A stretch of 64,000 nucleotides of DNA from Fontibacterium sp038145245 (GTDB lineage Bacteria > Pseudomonadota > Alphaproteobacteria > Pelagibacterales > Pelagibacteraceae). The notes below the pieces were generated by a model. The model was not told where the DNA came from, did not search any database, and saw only the letters and a list, made by a program, of their open reading frames with translations. The DNA lies in the NCBI GenBank assembly GCA_038145245.1, contig JAYQPI010000001.1:28137-92136 (forward strand), given 5' to 3'. Both the position numbers and the translations under genes were made by a program. This document shows, in pieces, positions 8,705 to 16,932 of this stretch (positions are counted from its first letter, which is position 1; each line of letters opens with the position of its first letter).

Positions 8705-9162
8705 TAAATCTCAAAAATACTCTCAATTTCTACACAGGCATTTAAAGGTAAAGAGTTGCATCCTATAGCTATTCTAGAATGTAAGTTATCTGGAAATATT
8801 TTTGCAACTAAATCTGATGCACCATTAATAATTTTTGCATGATCTGAAAAGTTTTCTAAACAATTTACATAACCACTTATTCGAATACAGTTTTTTACTT
8901 TGTTAAGATCTCCATTACATGCGTTCTTTAGTTGTCCTAAAGCATTTAAAATTGCAGTTTCCGCTGCTTTTTGAGCTTGTTCTATAGAAATATCTTTAAT
9001 GACTTTACCGGTTGTTATTTTCCCATCATTAGCGATTGGGAGCTGACCTGATATAAAAATAAGTTTTTCATACCTACTAAAAGCTGAATAATTACCAACA
9101 GGTTTTGGCGGAGACGGTATATTAATATTTAATTCTCTAATAATTTCTTCAGCTTTATTCAT
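8701..9162 (-). CDS. RidA/YjgF family protein
   Basis: A 153-residue Rid-family protein when read from the ATG at 9162, which overlaps topA by 8 nt; a longer frame upstream lies inside topA and has no family similarity. Conserved parts are PPKPVGNYSAFSRYEKLIFI, SGQLP, an Ala-rich helix (AAETAILNALGQLKN), IRISGYVNC, HSRIAIGCNSLPLNACVEIE. Archetypal RidA hydrolyses reactive enamine/imine intermediates; the Arg in HSR is kept. This longer sub-family (about 150 residues) is not the archetypal 128-residue RidA, so the substrate is uncertain. Confidence 0.85.
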   Translation of the reverse strand: MNKAEEIIRELNINIPSPPKPVGNYSAFSRYEKLIFISGQLPIANDGKITTGKVIKDISIEQAQKAAETAILNALGQLKNACNGDLNKVKNCIRISGYVNCLENFSDHAKIINGASDLVAKIFPDNLHSRIAIGCNSLPLNACVEIESIFEIY

Positions 9163-11722
9163 CTTCAGAGTTATTTTTTTTACTTCTTTTTTTAGATTTC
9201 TTTCCACTTTTAGATTCATCGTAAGCAATTCTAGCATCTATTAAAACAAGAGCTTCTTCCATTGATATGTTTTCAGGGTCTTTATCGTCAGGAATTGTTG
9301 CATTAATTGTTTTATACTTAATATAAGGTCCATATTGGCCTTTCATAATCTTGATAGGCTTTTTATCTTCAGGATGCTCACCAAGATTTTTAATTTCATT
9401 GGAGGTTCTTCTTCCTGGTTTTGCTTCAGCAATTAATGTAATTGCTCTATTTAAACCTAAAGAAAAAATTTCTTCTGGATTTTCTAATGAAGCGGATTTA
9501 TTTTCACATTTCACATAAGGTCCAAATCTTCCTACATTTAAAGTAATATCCTTAGAATTTTCTGGATATTGACCAAGTACTTTAGGGAGTGATGCTAAAA
9601 ATTTACATTTATCCAAGTCTAATAAATCTAAAGAAATTCCTTTAGGTATAGATACGTTTCGAAGGTTTTTTTCATCATTGCCAATTTGAAGATAAGGTCC
9701 AAATCTTCCTTTTTTTAATACAATTTTTTCTTTATTATCAGTTTCTCCATATACTTTTGGCTCAGCAAGAAAATCTTGTTCAGCTGCTTTTGCTCTTGAT
9801 AAAGGTCTTGTAAATTTACATTCAGGATAATTTGAACAACCTATAAATGCTCCAAATCTTCCATTCTTTAAACTAAGTTCTCCGTTGCTACAGTTCTTGC
9901 ATTTTTTTGAAATTTTGCCATCTTCATCTTTATCGAAAATAATATCACCTAAACTTTCATTCAATAAATCAAGCACAGCTCTTGTTCTTAATTCTTTTAC
10001 TTCATTAATATTTTTATAAAATTCTTTCCAGAAATTTTCTAAAACTTTAAGATATTCAATTTTACCAGTAGTGATTTCATCTAAACTATCTTCAAGTGTT
10101 GCAGTAAAGTTATAATCAACATATTTAGTAAATAATTTATCTAAAAAAGCTGTAATAAGTTTACCTCTATCGGTTGGTATGAAGCGTTTTGTTACAAGTT
10201 CTACATAATTTCGAGCTGATAATACTGAGATTATACTTGCATAAGTAGAGGGTCTTCCTATTCCAAGTTCTTCTAATTTTTTAACTAGACTTGCCTCAGA
10301 GAATCTAGGTGGTGGTTCAGTAAAATGCTGTTCAGTATTGAATTTAGGATTTTCTAATTTTTCATTAATCTTAACCTCTGGTAGGATTTTTTGATCATTT
10401 TCATCATCTTTATCTACTTCATCATCTTCTTTAACATCTTGGTATAGTTTTAAAAAACCATCAAATACTTGAACAGATCCTGTTGCTCTAAAAGTAATAT
10501 TTTTTGATTCATTTAATATCTCTAAAGTGCATCTCTCGTATTCAGCGTTTTCCATTTGAGATGAAAGAGTTCTATTCCAAATCAGCTCATATAATCTTGC
10601 TTGATCTTTATCTAAAATAGATTTCATTTTTTCGGGTGTTCTTAAAATGTCAGTAGGTCTGATTGCCTCATGCGCTTCTTGAGCATTTTTTGCTTTCTTA
10701 CCTGAATAATTTCTAGCTTCATTTGGTAAGTATTTTTTGCCTATTTCTTTATCGATATAATTTCTACATTCTTTGATAGCATCTTGAGAGATGTTAGTTC
10801 CGTCAGTTCTCATATAAGTAATTAAACCAACAGAATCCCCCTCAATATCAATTCCTTGATAGAGTCTTTGAGCAATTTGCATTGTTCTTGAAGCAGAAAA
10901 ACCTAATTTTTTAGAAGCTTCTTGCTGCATAGTAGAAGTTGTAAAAGGTGCGTAGGGACTTCTTCGATAAGGTTTTTTATCTATATTTGTAATATTAAAA
11001 TTTTCTTTCTTTATTTGATTTAAAACATTTTTAATTTCCTCTTCATTTTTAAATGAAAATTTTTCTATTTTATTTCCTTTAAAAGAATAAAGTCTCGCGT
11101 TTAGTTCTTTTTTTTGTTGAGTTAAAAAAGTGCAAGCAAAAGTCCAATATTCTTGAGGTTTAAATAATTCAATATCATGTTCTCTATCTACAATAAGTCT
11201 TAGAGCGACAGATTGCACTCTTCCTGCTGATTTAGATCCTGGAAGTTTTGTCCAAAGAATTGGTGATATGTTAAATCCAACTAGATAATCCAAAGCTCTT
11301 CTGGCCATATAGGCATTAACTAACTCTGGATTAATATCTCTTGGGTTACTAATTCCATTTTCTACTGCTTTTTTAGTAATTTCGTTGAATACGACTCTTT
11401 CAAATTTTTTATCTTTAATTTTTTTATTTTCTTCTAAAATACATTTTAAATGCCAAGCAATAGCTTCGCCTTCACGATCAGGGTCAGTTGCTAGAATAAT
11501 TCTATCAGCATCAATTGCATAATCAGTAATTTCTTTTAAATGTTTTTTTGAACCTGGATCAATTTCCCAAATCATTTTAAAATTATGCTCTGTGTCGACG
11601 GAACCATTTTTTGAGGGAAGATCTCTAATATGCCCGTAGCTTGCTAAAACTTTAAAATCGGAACCTAAATATTTATTAATTGTTTTTGCTTTTGCCGGAC
11701 TTTCAACGATAACTAAATTCAT
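9155..11722 (-). CDS. topA: DNA topoisomerase I
   Basis: An 855-residue type IA topoisomerase that relaxes negative supercoils. The chosen start gives MNLVIVESPAKAKTINKYLG, the TOPRIM domain opening; an in-frame start 7 codons upstream adds nothing conserved. The acidic TOPRIM motif is in LATDPDREGEAIAWHL, and the active-site Tyr is in GLITYMRTDGTNIS. The C-terminus has one four-Cys zinc finger (CKNC ... CSNYPEC), three Cys-free repeats each built around GRFGPY or GQYGPY, and a very basic tail. This C-terminal pattern is usual in alphaproteobacteria. First gene of a topA-ridA unit. Confidence 0.97.
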   Translation of the reverse strand: MNLVIVESPAKAKTINKYLGSDFKVLASYGHIRDLPSKNGSVDTEHNFKMIWEIDPGSKKHLKEITDYAIDADRIILATDPDREGEAIAWHLKCILEENKKIKDKKFERVVFNEITKKAVENGISNPRDINPELVNAYMARRALDYLVGFNISPILWTKLPGSKSAGRVQSVALRLIVDREHDIELFKPQEYWTFACTFLTQQKKELNARLYSFKGNKIEKFSFKNEEEIKNVLNQIKKENFNITNIDKKPYRRSPYAPFTTSTMQQEASKKLGFSASRTMQIAQRLYQGIDIEGDSVGLITYMRTDGTNISQDAIKECRNYIDKEIGKKYLPNEARNYSGKKAKNAQEAHEAIRPTDILRTPEKMKSILDKDQARLYELIWNRTLSSQMENAEYERCTLEILNESKNITFRATGSVQVFDGFLKLYQDVKEDDEVDKDDENDQKILPEVKINEKLENPKFNTEQHFTEPPPRFSEASLVKKLEELGIGRPSTYASIISVLSARNYVELVTKRFIPTDRGKLITAFLDKLFTKYVDYNFTATLEDSLDEITTGKIEYLKVLENFWKEFYKNINEVKELRTRAVLDLLNESLGDIIFDKDEDGKISKKCKNCSNGELSLKNGRFGAFIGCSNYPECKFTRPLSRAKAAEQDFLAEPKVYGETDNKEKIVLKKGRFGPYLQIGNDEKNLRNVSIPKGISLDLLDLDKCKFLASLPKVLGQYPENSKDITLNVGRFGPYVKCENKSASLENPEEIFSLGLNRAITLIAEAKPGRRTSNEIKNLGEHPEDKKPIKIMKGQYGPYIKYKTINATIPDDKDPENISMEEALVLIDARIAYDESKSGKKSKKRSKKNNSEDE

Positions 11723-11748
11723 AAGTTTTGAGTAAAAAGGCAAGAACT

Positions 11749-11776
11749 GTCAAAATTTGTGACCTTTGTCAAATTT
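11749..11776. promoter_or_regulatory. Imperfect palindrome plus half-site upstream of topA
   Basis: In the 88-nt gap between plsY and topA, positions 11749-11763 read GTCAAAATTTGTGAC, a 15-bp palindrome with one mismatched pair besides its centre. A further copy of one arm, GTCAAATTT, lies at 11768-11776, giving a 19-nt repeat spacing. Read on the minus strand the arms are TTGACA-like, but I find no matching -10 at 16-18 nt. It could be an operator for topA or a set of overlapping -35 elements; the function is inference. Confidence 0.3.
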
Positions 11777-11810
11777 CAAAAAAATAATATACAAAAAAGT
11801 CTTTAATTAC

Positions 11811-12371
11811 TTAGAAATTATCTTTTATGAGGGAGGCTATGTTTTGTCTATGTGTGAATATTGAACTTATAAAATAAAAGAAAATTAATAAAAAAATTTT
11901 TTGATCAAAAAATATAAAAGTTGTAACCGTTACTACAAAATATCCTAATAATGCGGAAACAGCTGATATTCTAAAAATTAAAAGCATGATTAACCATGTG
12001 ATAATAAAAACAGTTGATAAATAAAAATTAATTACTAATAAACTTCCTATAAATGTTGCAACTCCTTTTCCTCCTTTAAATTTTAGCCACACAGGAAAAA
12101 TATGTGCAAGAAAAACAATTACAGCAGAGTAGTAAGTTAATTCATTAAAATATTGTGTTGTTAATAAAACAGATAAAGTTCCTTTAAGACCATCCAGAAG
12201 AAGAGTTAGACCAGCAATAAATTTATTGCCTGTTCTTAAAACATTCGTTGCACCAATGTTTCCAGATCCAATTTTTCTGACATCTCCTAAACCAGCAAAT
12301 TTTGCAAGAATTAAACCAAAGGGTATAGAGCCTAATATATAAGAGTAAAATGTTACTATAAGGATGTCCAT
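11811..12371 (-). CDS. plsY: Glycerol-3-phosphate acyltransferase PlsY
   Basis: A 186-residue multi-pass membrane acyltransferase that uses acyl-phosphate (made by PlsX, also in this window) to acylate glycerol 3-phosphate. The three family motifs are present: SIPFGLILAK, then KIGSGNIGATNVLRTGNK (about 32-50), and LKFKGGKGVATFIGSLL (about 96-113). Five or so hydrophobic segments span the rest. The ATG shares one base with the stop of pyrC', placing it last in the ruvX-pyrB-pyrC'-plsY unit. Confidence 0.95.
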   Translation of the reverse strand: MDILIVTFYSYILGSIPFGLILAKFAGLGDVRKIGSGNIGATNVLRTGNKFIAGLTLLLDGLKGTLSVLLTTQYFNELTYYSAVIVFLAHIFPVWLKFKGGKGVATFIGSLLVINFYLSTVFIITWLIMLLIFRISAVSALLGYFVVTVTTFIFFDQKIFLLIFFYFISSIFTHRQNIASLIKDNF

Positions 12372-13660
12372 TAAGCTTCGAATACTAAATTTCCATTAAT
12401 AAAAGTTTTTTCAACCTTTCCTTGCATTTTTCTTTTCTCAATTGCTGTATTCTTTGATTTTGATTTAATTTTTTCTTTTTCGATAACCCATGGCTTATTA
12501 AGATTAATTATAGCTATGTCTGCATCACTTCCAACCGATAAATTTCCAGCATCGATATTTAATATTTTTGCGGGGTTACAAGTTAACGTTTTTATAAGTG
12601 TATTTAGATCACAAGATTGATTGTGATAAAGTTCTAATGTTAGAGACAATAAAGTTTCAATTCCTGATGCGCCAGTTGCTGCTTGTTGAAAAGGCAAACG
12701 TTTTGACTCTTCATCTTCGGGTTTATGGTCGGATACAATTACATCAATTAATCCCTTTTTAACAGCTTCGATTAAAGCTAAACGATCATTTTCAGTTCTT
12801 AAAGGAGGAGATAATTTTAAAAATGTTTTAAAATCTCCAATATCATTTTCATTTAGGGAAAGATTATTAATCGAAACACCAGTTGTAAATTCTAATCCTT
12901 TTTTTTTATAATTATCAATAACCAACAGTGATGTTTTTGAAGATATTGTAGATATGTGGTATCTGTTTTTGTAAAGTTCTAATAAACTTAAGTCTCTTTC
13001 TATAATAATTTTTTCAGCAATATCTGGAATTCCTTTTAATCCTAATCTTGTTGAAATCTCGCCTTCGTTAATTGCGCCGTTAGCTGAAAGCTCGTTGTCT
13101 TGAGGAAATTGTATGATTAAGCTGTTTAGGTTTTTTGAATAATTAAATATCTTATCCATTACTCTATTATTTTGAACACATTTAATTCCATCTGTAAAAC
13201 CAACAGCTCCAATAATTCCAAGCAAACCAAACTCCGACATTTCATTACCCTCAAGATTTTTAGTCAGTGTAGCAAGAGGATAAATTTTAATTTGCGACTT
13301 ATCTTTTGCTCTTCTTTTTGTGAAATCCAATATAGATCCATTGTCAATTACTGGCATAGTATTTGGCATTGTAACAACAGAGGTAACTCCACCTGATAAA
13401 GCAGCTTCACTTAAGGTTCTAAAATTTTCTTTGTATTCAAAACCAGGCTCTCCAACAAATACTCTCATATCTACAATACCTGGTATTGAGATATTGCCTT
13501 TACAATCTATAATTTCGCAGTCTTTAGGGGCATTTTCTTTAGTAACTTTTTTTCCAACTGCTTCAATTTTTCCGTTTTTATTAATTAATATTCCACCAAC
13601 TTCGTCGATATTATTTTGTGGATCTATTATTCGTGTATTAATTAAAAGTTTCATTTTCAT
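12371..13660 (-). CDS. pyrC: Dihydroorotase-like protein PyrC', probably catalytically inactive
   Basis: A 429-residue amidohydrolase of the class I dihydroorotase group. The fold is clear: ISIPGIVDMRVFVGEPGFEY, ALSGGVTSVVTMPNT, IVSDHKPEDEESKRLPF, and the C-terminal GNLSVGSDADIAIIN. The metal site is gone: the HxH pair is Arg66-Val-Phe68, the HxED region near residue 185 reads QFPQD, and the HxxH-type segment reads HISTIS at 235-240 with Thr in place of the ligand His. Asp311 in SDHKPE remains. This matches known inactive PyrC' proteins that stabilise aspartate transcarbamoylase. Coupled to pyrB by a 4-nt ATGA overlap; a true dihydroorotase should be elsewhere. Confidence 0.92.
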   Translation of the reverse strand: MKMKLLINTRIIDPQNNIDEVGGILINKNGKIEAVGKKVTKENAPKDCEIIDCKGNISIPGIVDMRVFVGEPGFEYKENFRTLSEAALSGGVTSVVTMPNTMPVIDNGSILDFTKRRAKDKSQIKIYPLATLTKNLEGNEMSEFGLLGIIGAVGFTDGIKCVQNNRVMDKIFNYSKNLNSLIIQFPQDNELSANGAINEGEISTRLGLKGIPDIAEKIIIERDLSLLELYKNRYHISTISSKTSLLVIDNYKKKGLEFTTGVSINNLSLNENDIGDFKTFLKLSPPLRTENDRLALIEAVKKGLIDVIVSDHKPEDEESKRLPFQQAATGASGIETLLSLTLELYHNQSCDLNTLIKTLTCNPAKILNIDAGNLSVGSDADIAIINLNKPWVIEKEKIKSKSKNTAIEKRKMQGKVEKTFINGNLVFEA

Positions 13661-14604
13661 TTATTATTTCCGCAAATAATTTTTAAACAGGCCATTCTAA
13701 CTGCAACTCCCATTTCAACTTGTTCTTTAATAATGCTGCGATTGATGTCGTCTGCTAATGTTGTGTCAATTTCAACACCTCTGTTCATAGGACCCGGATG
13801 CATAATGAGTGCATTAGGATGGGCTTTTGTAATTTTTTTATAATCTAAACCGTAAAATTCATAATATTCTCTTGTTGAAGGCACGTAAGATCCTTGCATA
13901 CGTTCTGTTTGAAGCCTTAACATCATAACAATGTCAGATCCTTCAAGACCTTTATTCATATCTGTGAATGCTTTAACTCCTAGACTCTCAATATTTTTTG
14001 GCATGAGAGTAGGGGGTGCAATTACTCTAACTTCAGCTCCCAACATGTTAAGTAAATAAATATTAGATCGTGCAACTCTTGAGTGCATTATGTCGCCACA
14101 AATCGAAATTCTTAAACCTTCAATTTTTCCTTTTTTAATTCTAATTGTCAGCGCATCGAGTAATGCTTGAGTTGGATGCTCTCTCCAACCATCGCCAGCG
14201 TTAATGACTGAACAATTGACTTTTTGAGCTAAAAGATTTGCAGCTCCAGAATCTTGATGTCTTATTATTAAAACATCAGGGTGCATAGCATTCAAAGTCA
14301 TTGCAGTATCAATTAAAGTTTCACCTTTTTTGATTGCTGAATTTGAAACATTCATATTCATCACATCAGCTCCTAATCTTTTTCCAGCAAGTTCAAATGA
14401 GCTTAAGGTTCTAGTAGAAGATTCAAAAAATAAATTTATTTGAGTTTTACCAGTTAGAATATTTAATTTTTTTTGTTCTTTTTTATTAAAGTCAACAAAT
14501 TGCATTGACTCATCAAGAATATAATTAACTTCGGGAATAGATAAAGATTGAATGCCTAAGAGGTGTTTGTGACTGAATTTAACAGCTTCTTTTTGTATAG
14601 CCAT
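13657..14604 (-). CDS. pyrB: Aspartate carbamoyltransferase, catalytic chain
   Basis: A 315-residue PyrB, the committed step of pyrimidine synthesis (carbamoyl phosphate plus aspartate). Carbamoyl-phosphate contacts lie in FFESSTRTLSSFELAGKRLG, with RHQDSGAA and NAGDGWREHPTQALLDA following, and HPGPMNRGVEID near the C-terminus. I chose the ATG at 14604 because the protein then begins shortly before FSHKHLLGIQ, as in relatives; an in-frame ATG at 14643 would add 13 residues. No pyrI is present; the adjacent PyrC' is the likely partner. Lies 57 nt after ruvX. Confidence 0.95.
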   Translation of the reverse strand: MAIQKEAVKFSHKHLLGIQSLSIPEVNYILDESMQFVDFNKKEQKKLNILTGKTQINLFFESSTRTLSSFELAGKRLGADVMNMNVSNSAIKKGETLIDTAMTLNAMHPDVLIIRHQDSGAANLLAQKVNCSVINAGDGWREHPTQALLDALTIRIKKGKIEGLRISICGDIMHSRVARSNIYLLNMLGAEVRVIAPPTLMPKNIESLGVKAFTDMNKGLEGSDIVMMLRLQTERMQGSYVPSTREYYEFYGLDYKKITKAHPNALIMHPGPMNRGVEIDTTLADDINRSIIKEQVEMGVAVRMACLKIICGNNK

Positions 14605-14661
14605 TAAAAGCAACTCTATACTTGCAAACCTTAAAGCTTGCAAGCATTAAGTTAAAATCAC

Positions 14662-15141
14662 TTATTTTGTTTGATTTTTATAATAATCAATAAAGCCTTG
14701 TAAAATAAAGGCAGCAGAATTCTCATCTAATTTTTTCTGCTTCTTGGTAACGTTAATGGATAAGTTTGACATACCTTTATAAGCACCTTCACTTGAGAGT
14801 CTTTCATCCCAAAGTGTTACCGGTATAGACAATTGTTCAGCTAAACTCTTAGAAAAGTCTTTGGCTGATTGAGCTCTTGGACCAAGTGAACCGTCCATGT
14901 TAATAGGGTTACCTACTACGATTGCCTCAACATTATTTTCTTTAATTATATTTCTTATTTTAGATATAAAAAATTTTAGCTGCGTAAATTCAATTGTAGT
15001 TAAAGGAGTTGCGATGTTATGATTTTCATCGCAGATAGCGATACCTATATTTTTTTTTCCATGATCAATACCTATTAATCGGGATTGTTTATTTATTATT
15101 TCTACAAATTTATCGTTCTCTAATAGGTTGTAAGTTTTCAT
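14662..15141 (-). CDS. ruvX: RuvX/YqgF family Holliday junction resolvase-like protein
   Basis: A 159-residue RNase H-fold protein of the YqgF/RuvX family. Signature segments are RLIGIDHGKKNIGIAICD (first catalytic Asp), AIVVGNPINMDGSLGPRAQS and VTLWDERLSSEGAY (acidic catalytic residues). Family members process the 5' end of pre-16S rRNA in E. coli and have been proposed as Holliday junction nucleases. First gene of the minus-strand unit with pyrB; 37 nt separate it from divergent gatC. Confidence 0.92.
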   Translation of the reverse strand: MKTYNLLENDKFVEIINKQSRLIGIDHGKKNIGIAICDENHNIATPLTTIEFTQLKFFISKIRNIIKENNVEAIVVGNPINMDGSLGPRAQSAKDFSKSLAEQLSIPVTLWDERLSSEGAYKGMSNLSINVTKKQKKLDENSAAFILQGFIDYYKNQTK

Positions 15142-15178
15142 TAAAATGTTAATTTAGCCAGATTTACCATTAAGTCTA

Positions 15179-15466
15179 ATGTCAATTAACAAAGATACTA
15201 TTAAGAAAATATCAAAGTTAGCAAGGATATCAGTAGCTAAAGAAGAGACTGATAGACTAGAAAAAGATCTAAATTCTATTTTAAAATTTGTTGAACAGTT
15301 AAGAGAACTTAACACTGATAAAATTGCTCCGATTGCTTCAGTATCTGATCAGGCTCTTACAATGAATAGAGATGAGATTAAAAAAATTAATGAAAAAGAA
15401 GAGATTTTAAAAAATGCTCCTGATAAGAATTCTAATTATTTTATTGTTCCTAAAGTTATCGAATAA
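15179..15466 (+). CDS. gatC: Asp-tRNA(Asn)/Glu-tRNA(Gln) amidotransferase subunit C
   Basis: A 95-residue GatC. The sequence NKDTIKKISKLARISVAKEE, the FVEQLRELNTD segment and the C-terminal FIVPKVIE are typical. GatC stabilises the GatA-GatB pair of the tRNA-dependent amidotransferase, which turns Glu-tRNA(Gln) and/or Asp-tRNA(Asn) into the amide form. Starts the gatC-gatA-gatB set with 2 nt to gatA. The upstream divergent gap is only 37 nt. Confidence 0.94.
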   Translation: MSINKDTIKKISKLARISVAKEETDRLEKDLNSILKFVEQLRELNTDKIAPIASVSDQALTMNRDEIKKINEKEEILKNAPDKNSNYFIVPKVIE

Positions 15467-15468
15467 AT

Positions 15469-16932
15469 ATGACTGATCTTACAAAACTTACTTTAGTTAA
15501 TAGTATAAAAAATATTAAAGAAAAAAAGTGTAGTGCTACAGAGTTAGTTGGTGCTTATGTCAAAAGAATAGAAAAATCTGATAAATTAAATTGTTTTAAT
15601 ACTAAAGATTTAGAAAACGCTCTTAATAAAGCCAAAAAAATAGATGCTAATCAAAAATTAGACAAAGCTTTAGTTGGAGCTCCAATTGCTGTTAAAGATT
15701 TATTTTGTACGAAAGACGTTAAAACAACAGCTTCAAGTAAAATTTTATCAAATTTTACACCAACGTATGAATCTACTGTTACAGAAAAACTTTGGAATGA
15801 AGATGCCATTTTAATTGGAAAATTAAATTCAGATGAATTTGCAATGGGATCATCCAATGAAACAAGTCATTTTGGAAATGTTTTAAATCCATATAGATTA
15901 AATAATGAAAATCTCGTTCCGGGAGGGTCTTCGGGTGGATGTGCTAGTGCTGTTGCTGCTGATTTAACAACGGCTACCGTTGGAACTGATACTGGTGGAA
16001 GTATTCGTCAACCAGCAGCATTTACTGGTATTGTTGGTTTAAAACCTACTTACGGTCGTTGTTCTAGATGGGGAATAGTTGCATTTGCATCTTCTTTAGA
16101 TCAAGCAGGACCTATGACAAAAGATGTCAAAGATGCTGCATTAATTTTGGATGTTATTTGTGGTTATGATGAAAAAGATTCAACATCAGCAAATAAACCT
16201 AAGAGCTCATTCCTTAATTCAATTAAAAATAATGTTAAAGGTTTAAAAGTTGGAATTCCAAAGGAATATCGTGTTGATAATATGCCAAAAGAAGTAGATG
16301 ATTTATGGCAAGATGGAATTAAAATTTTAAAAGATAACGGAGCTATAATTAAAGATATTTCATTACCTCATACAAAATACGCTCTTCCTACTTATTACAT
16401 TATTGCTCCAGCGGAAGCCTCATCAAATTTAGCAAGATATGATGGTGTTCGATATGGATTTAGAACAGAAGGAAAAGATTTAACGGAGATGTACGAAAAT
16501 ACCAGATCTAAAGGTTTTGGCACTGAAGTTAAAAGAAGAATTATGATTGGAACTTATGTTTTATCATCAGGTTACTATGACGCTTACTATTTAAAAGCAC
16601 AAAAAGTTAGAAATCTAATCAAAATAGATTTTGATACTGCTTATCAAAATGTAGATGTAATTTTAACACCAACAACACCAACACCAGCATTTAAATTTGG
16701 AGAAAATATTGATGATCCAATTGCTATGTATTTAAATGATATATTTACAGTAACTGCAAACTTAGCCGGTCTTCCTGCAATATCATTGCCAATAAAATAT
16801 AATAAAGATGGACTGCCTTTAGCACTGCAACTATTTGGAAAATCTTTTGATGAACAAACGTTATTAAACACAGCCTATTCAATAGAACAGCAAGTTAATT
16901 TTAAATCGCAAGTTAAAGATTGGTGGATGTAA
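15469..16932 (+). CDS. gatA: Asp-tRNA(Asn)/Glu-tRNA(Gln) amidotransferase subunit A
   Basis: A 487-residue amidase-signature enzyme, the glutaminase part of GatCAB. The catalytic Lys is in GAPIAVKDLFCTKD; the cis-Ser and nucleophilic Ser lie in VPGGSSGGCASAVAAD and TVGTDTGGSIRQPAAFTG. GLKPTYGRCSRWGIVAFASS and SLDQAGPMTKDV are strongly conserved. Length is normal. The TAA stop shares one base with the preferred gatB start (TAATG). Confidence 0.97.
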   Translation: MTDLTKLTLVNSIKNIKEKKCSATELVGAYVKRIEKSDKLNCFNTKDLENALNKAKKIDANQKLDKALVGAPIAVKDLFCTKDVKTTASSKILSNFTPTYESTVTEKLWNEDAILIGKLNSDEFAMGSSNETSHFGNVLNPYRLNNENLVPGGSSGGCASAVAADLTTATVGTDTGGSIRQPAAFTGIVGLKPTYGRCSRWGIVAFASSLDQAGPMTKDVKDAALILDVICGYDEKDSTSANKPKSSFLNSIKNNVKGLKVGIPKEYRVDNMPKEVDDLWQDGIKILKDNGAIIKDISLPHTKYALPTYYIIAPAEASSNLARYDGVRYGFRTEGKDLTEMYENTRSKGFGTEVKRRIMIGTYVLSSGYYDAYYLKAQKVRNLIKIDFDTAYQNVDVILTPTTPTPAFKFGENIDDPIAMYLNDIFTVTANLAGLPAISLPIKYNKDGLPLALQLFGKSFDEQTLLNTAYSIEQQVNFKSQVKDWWM

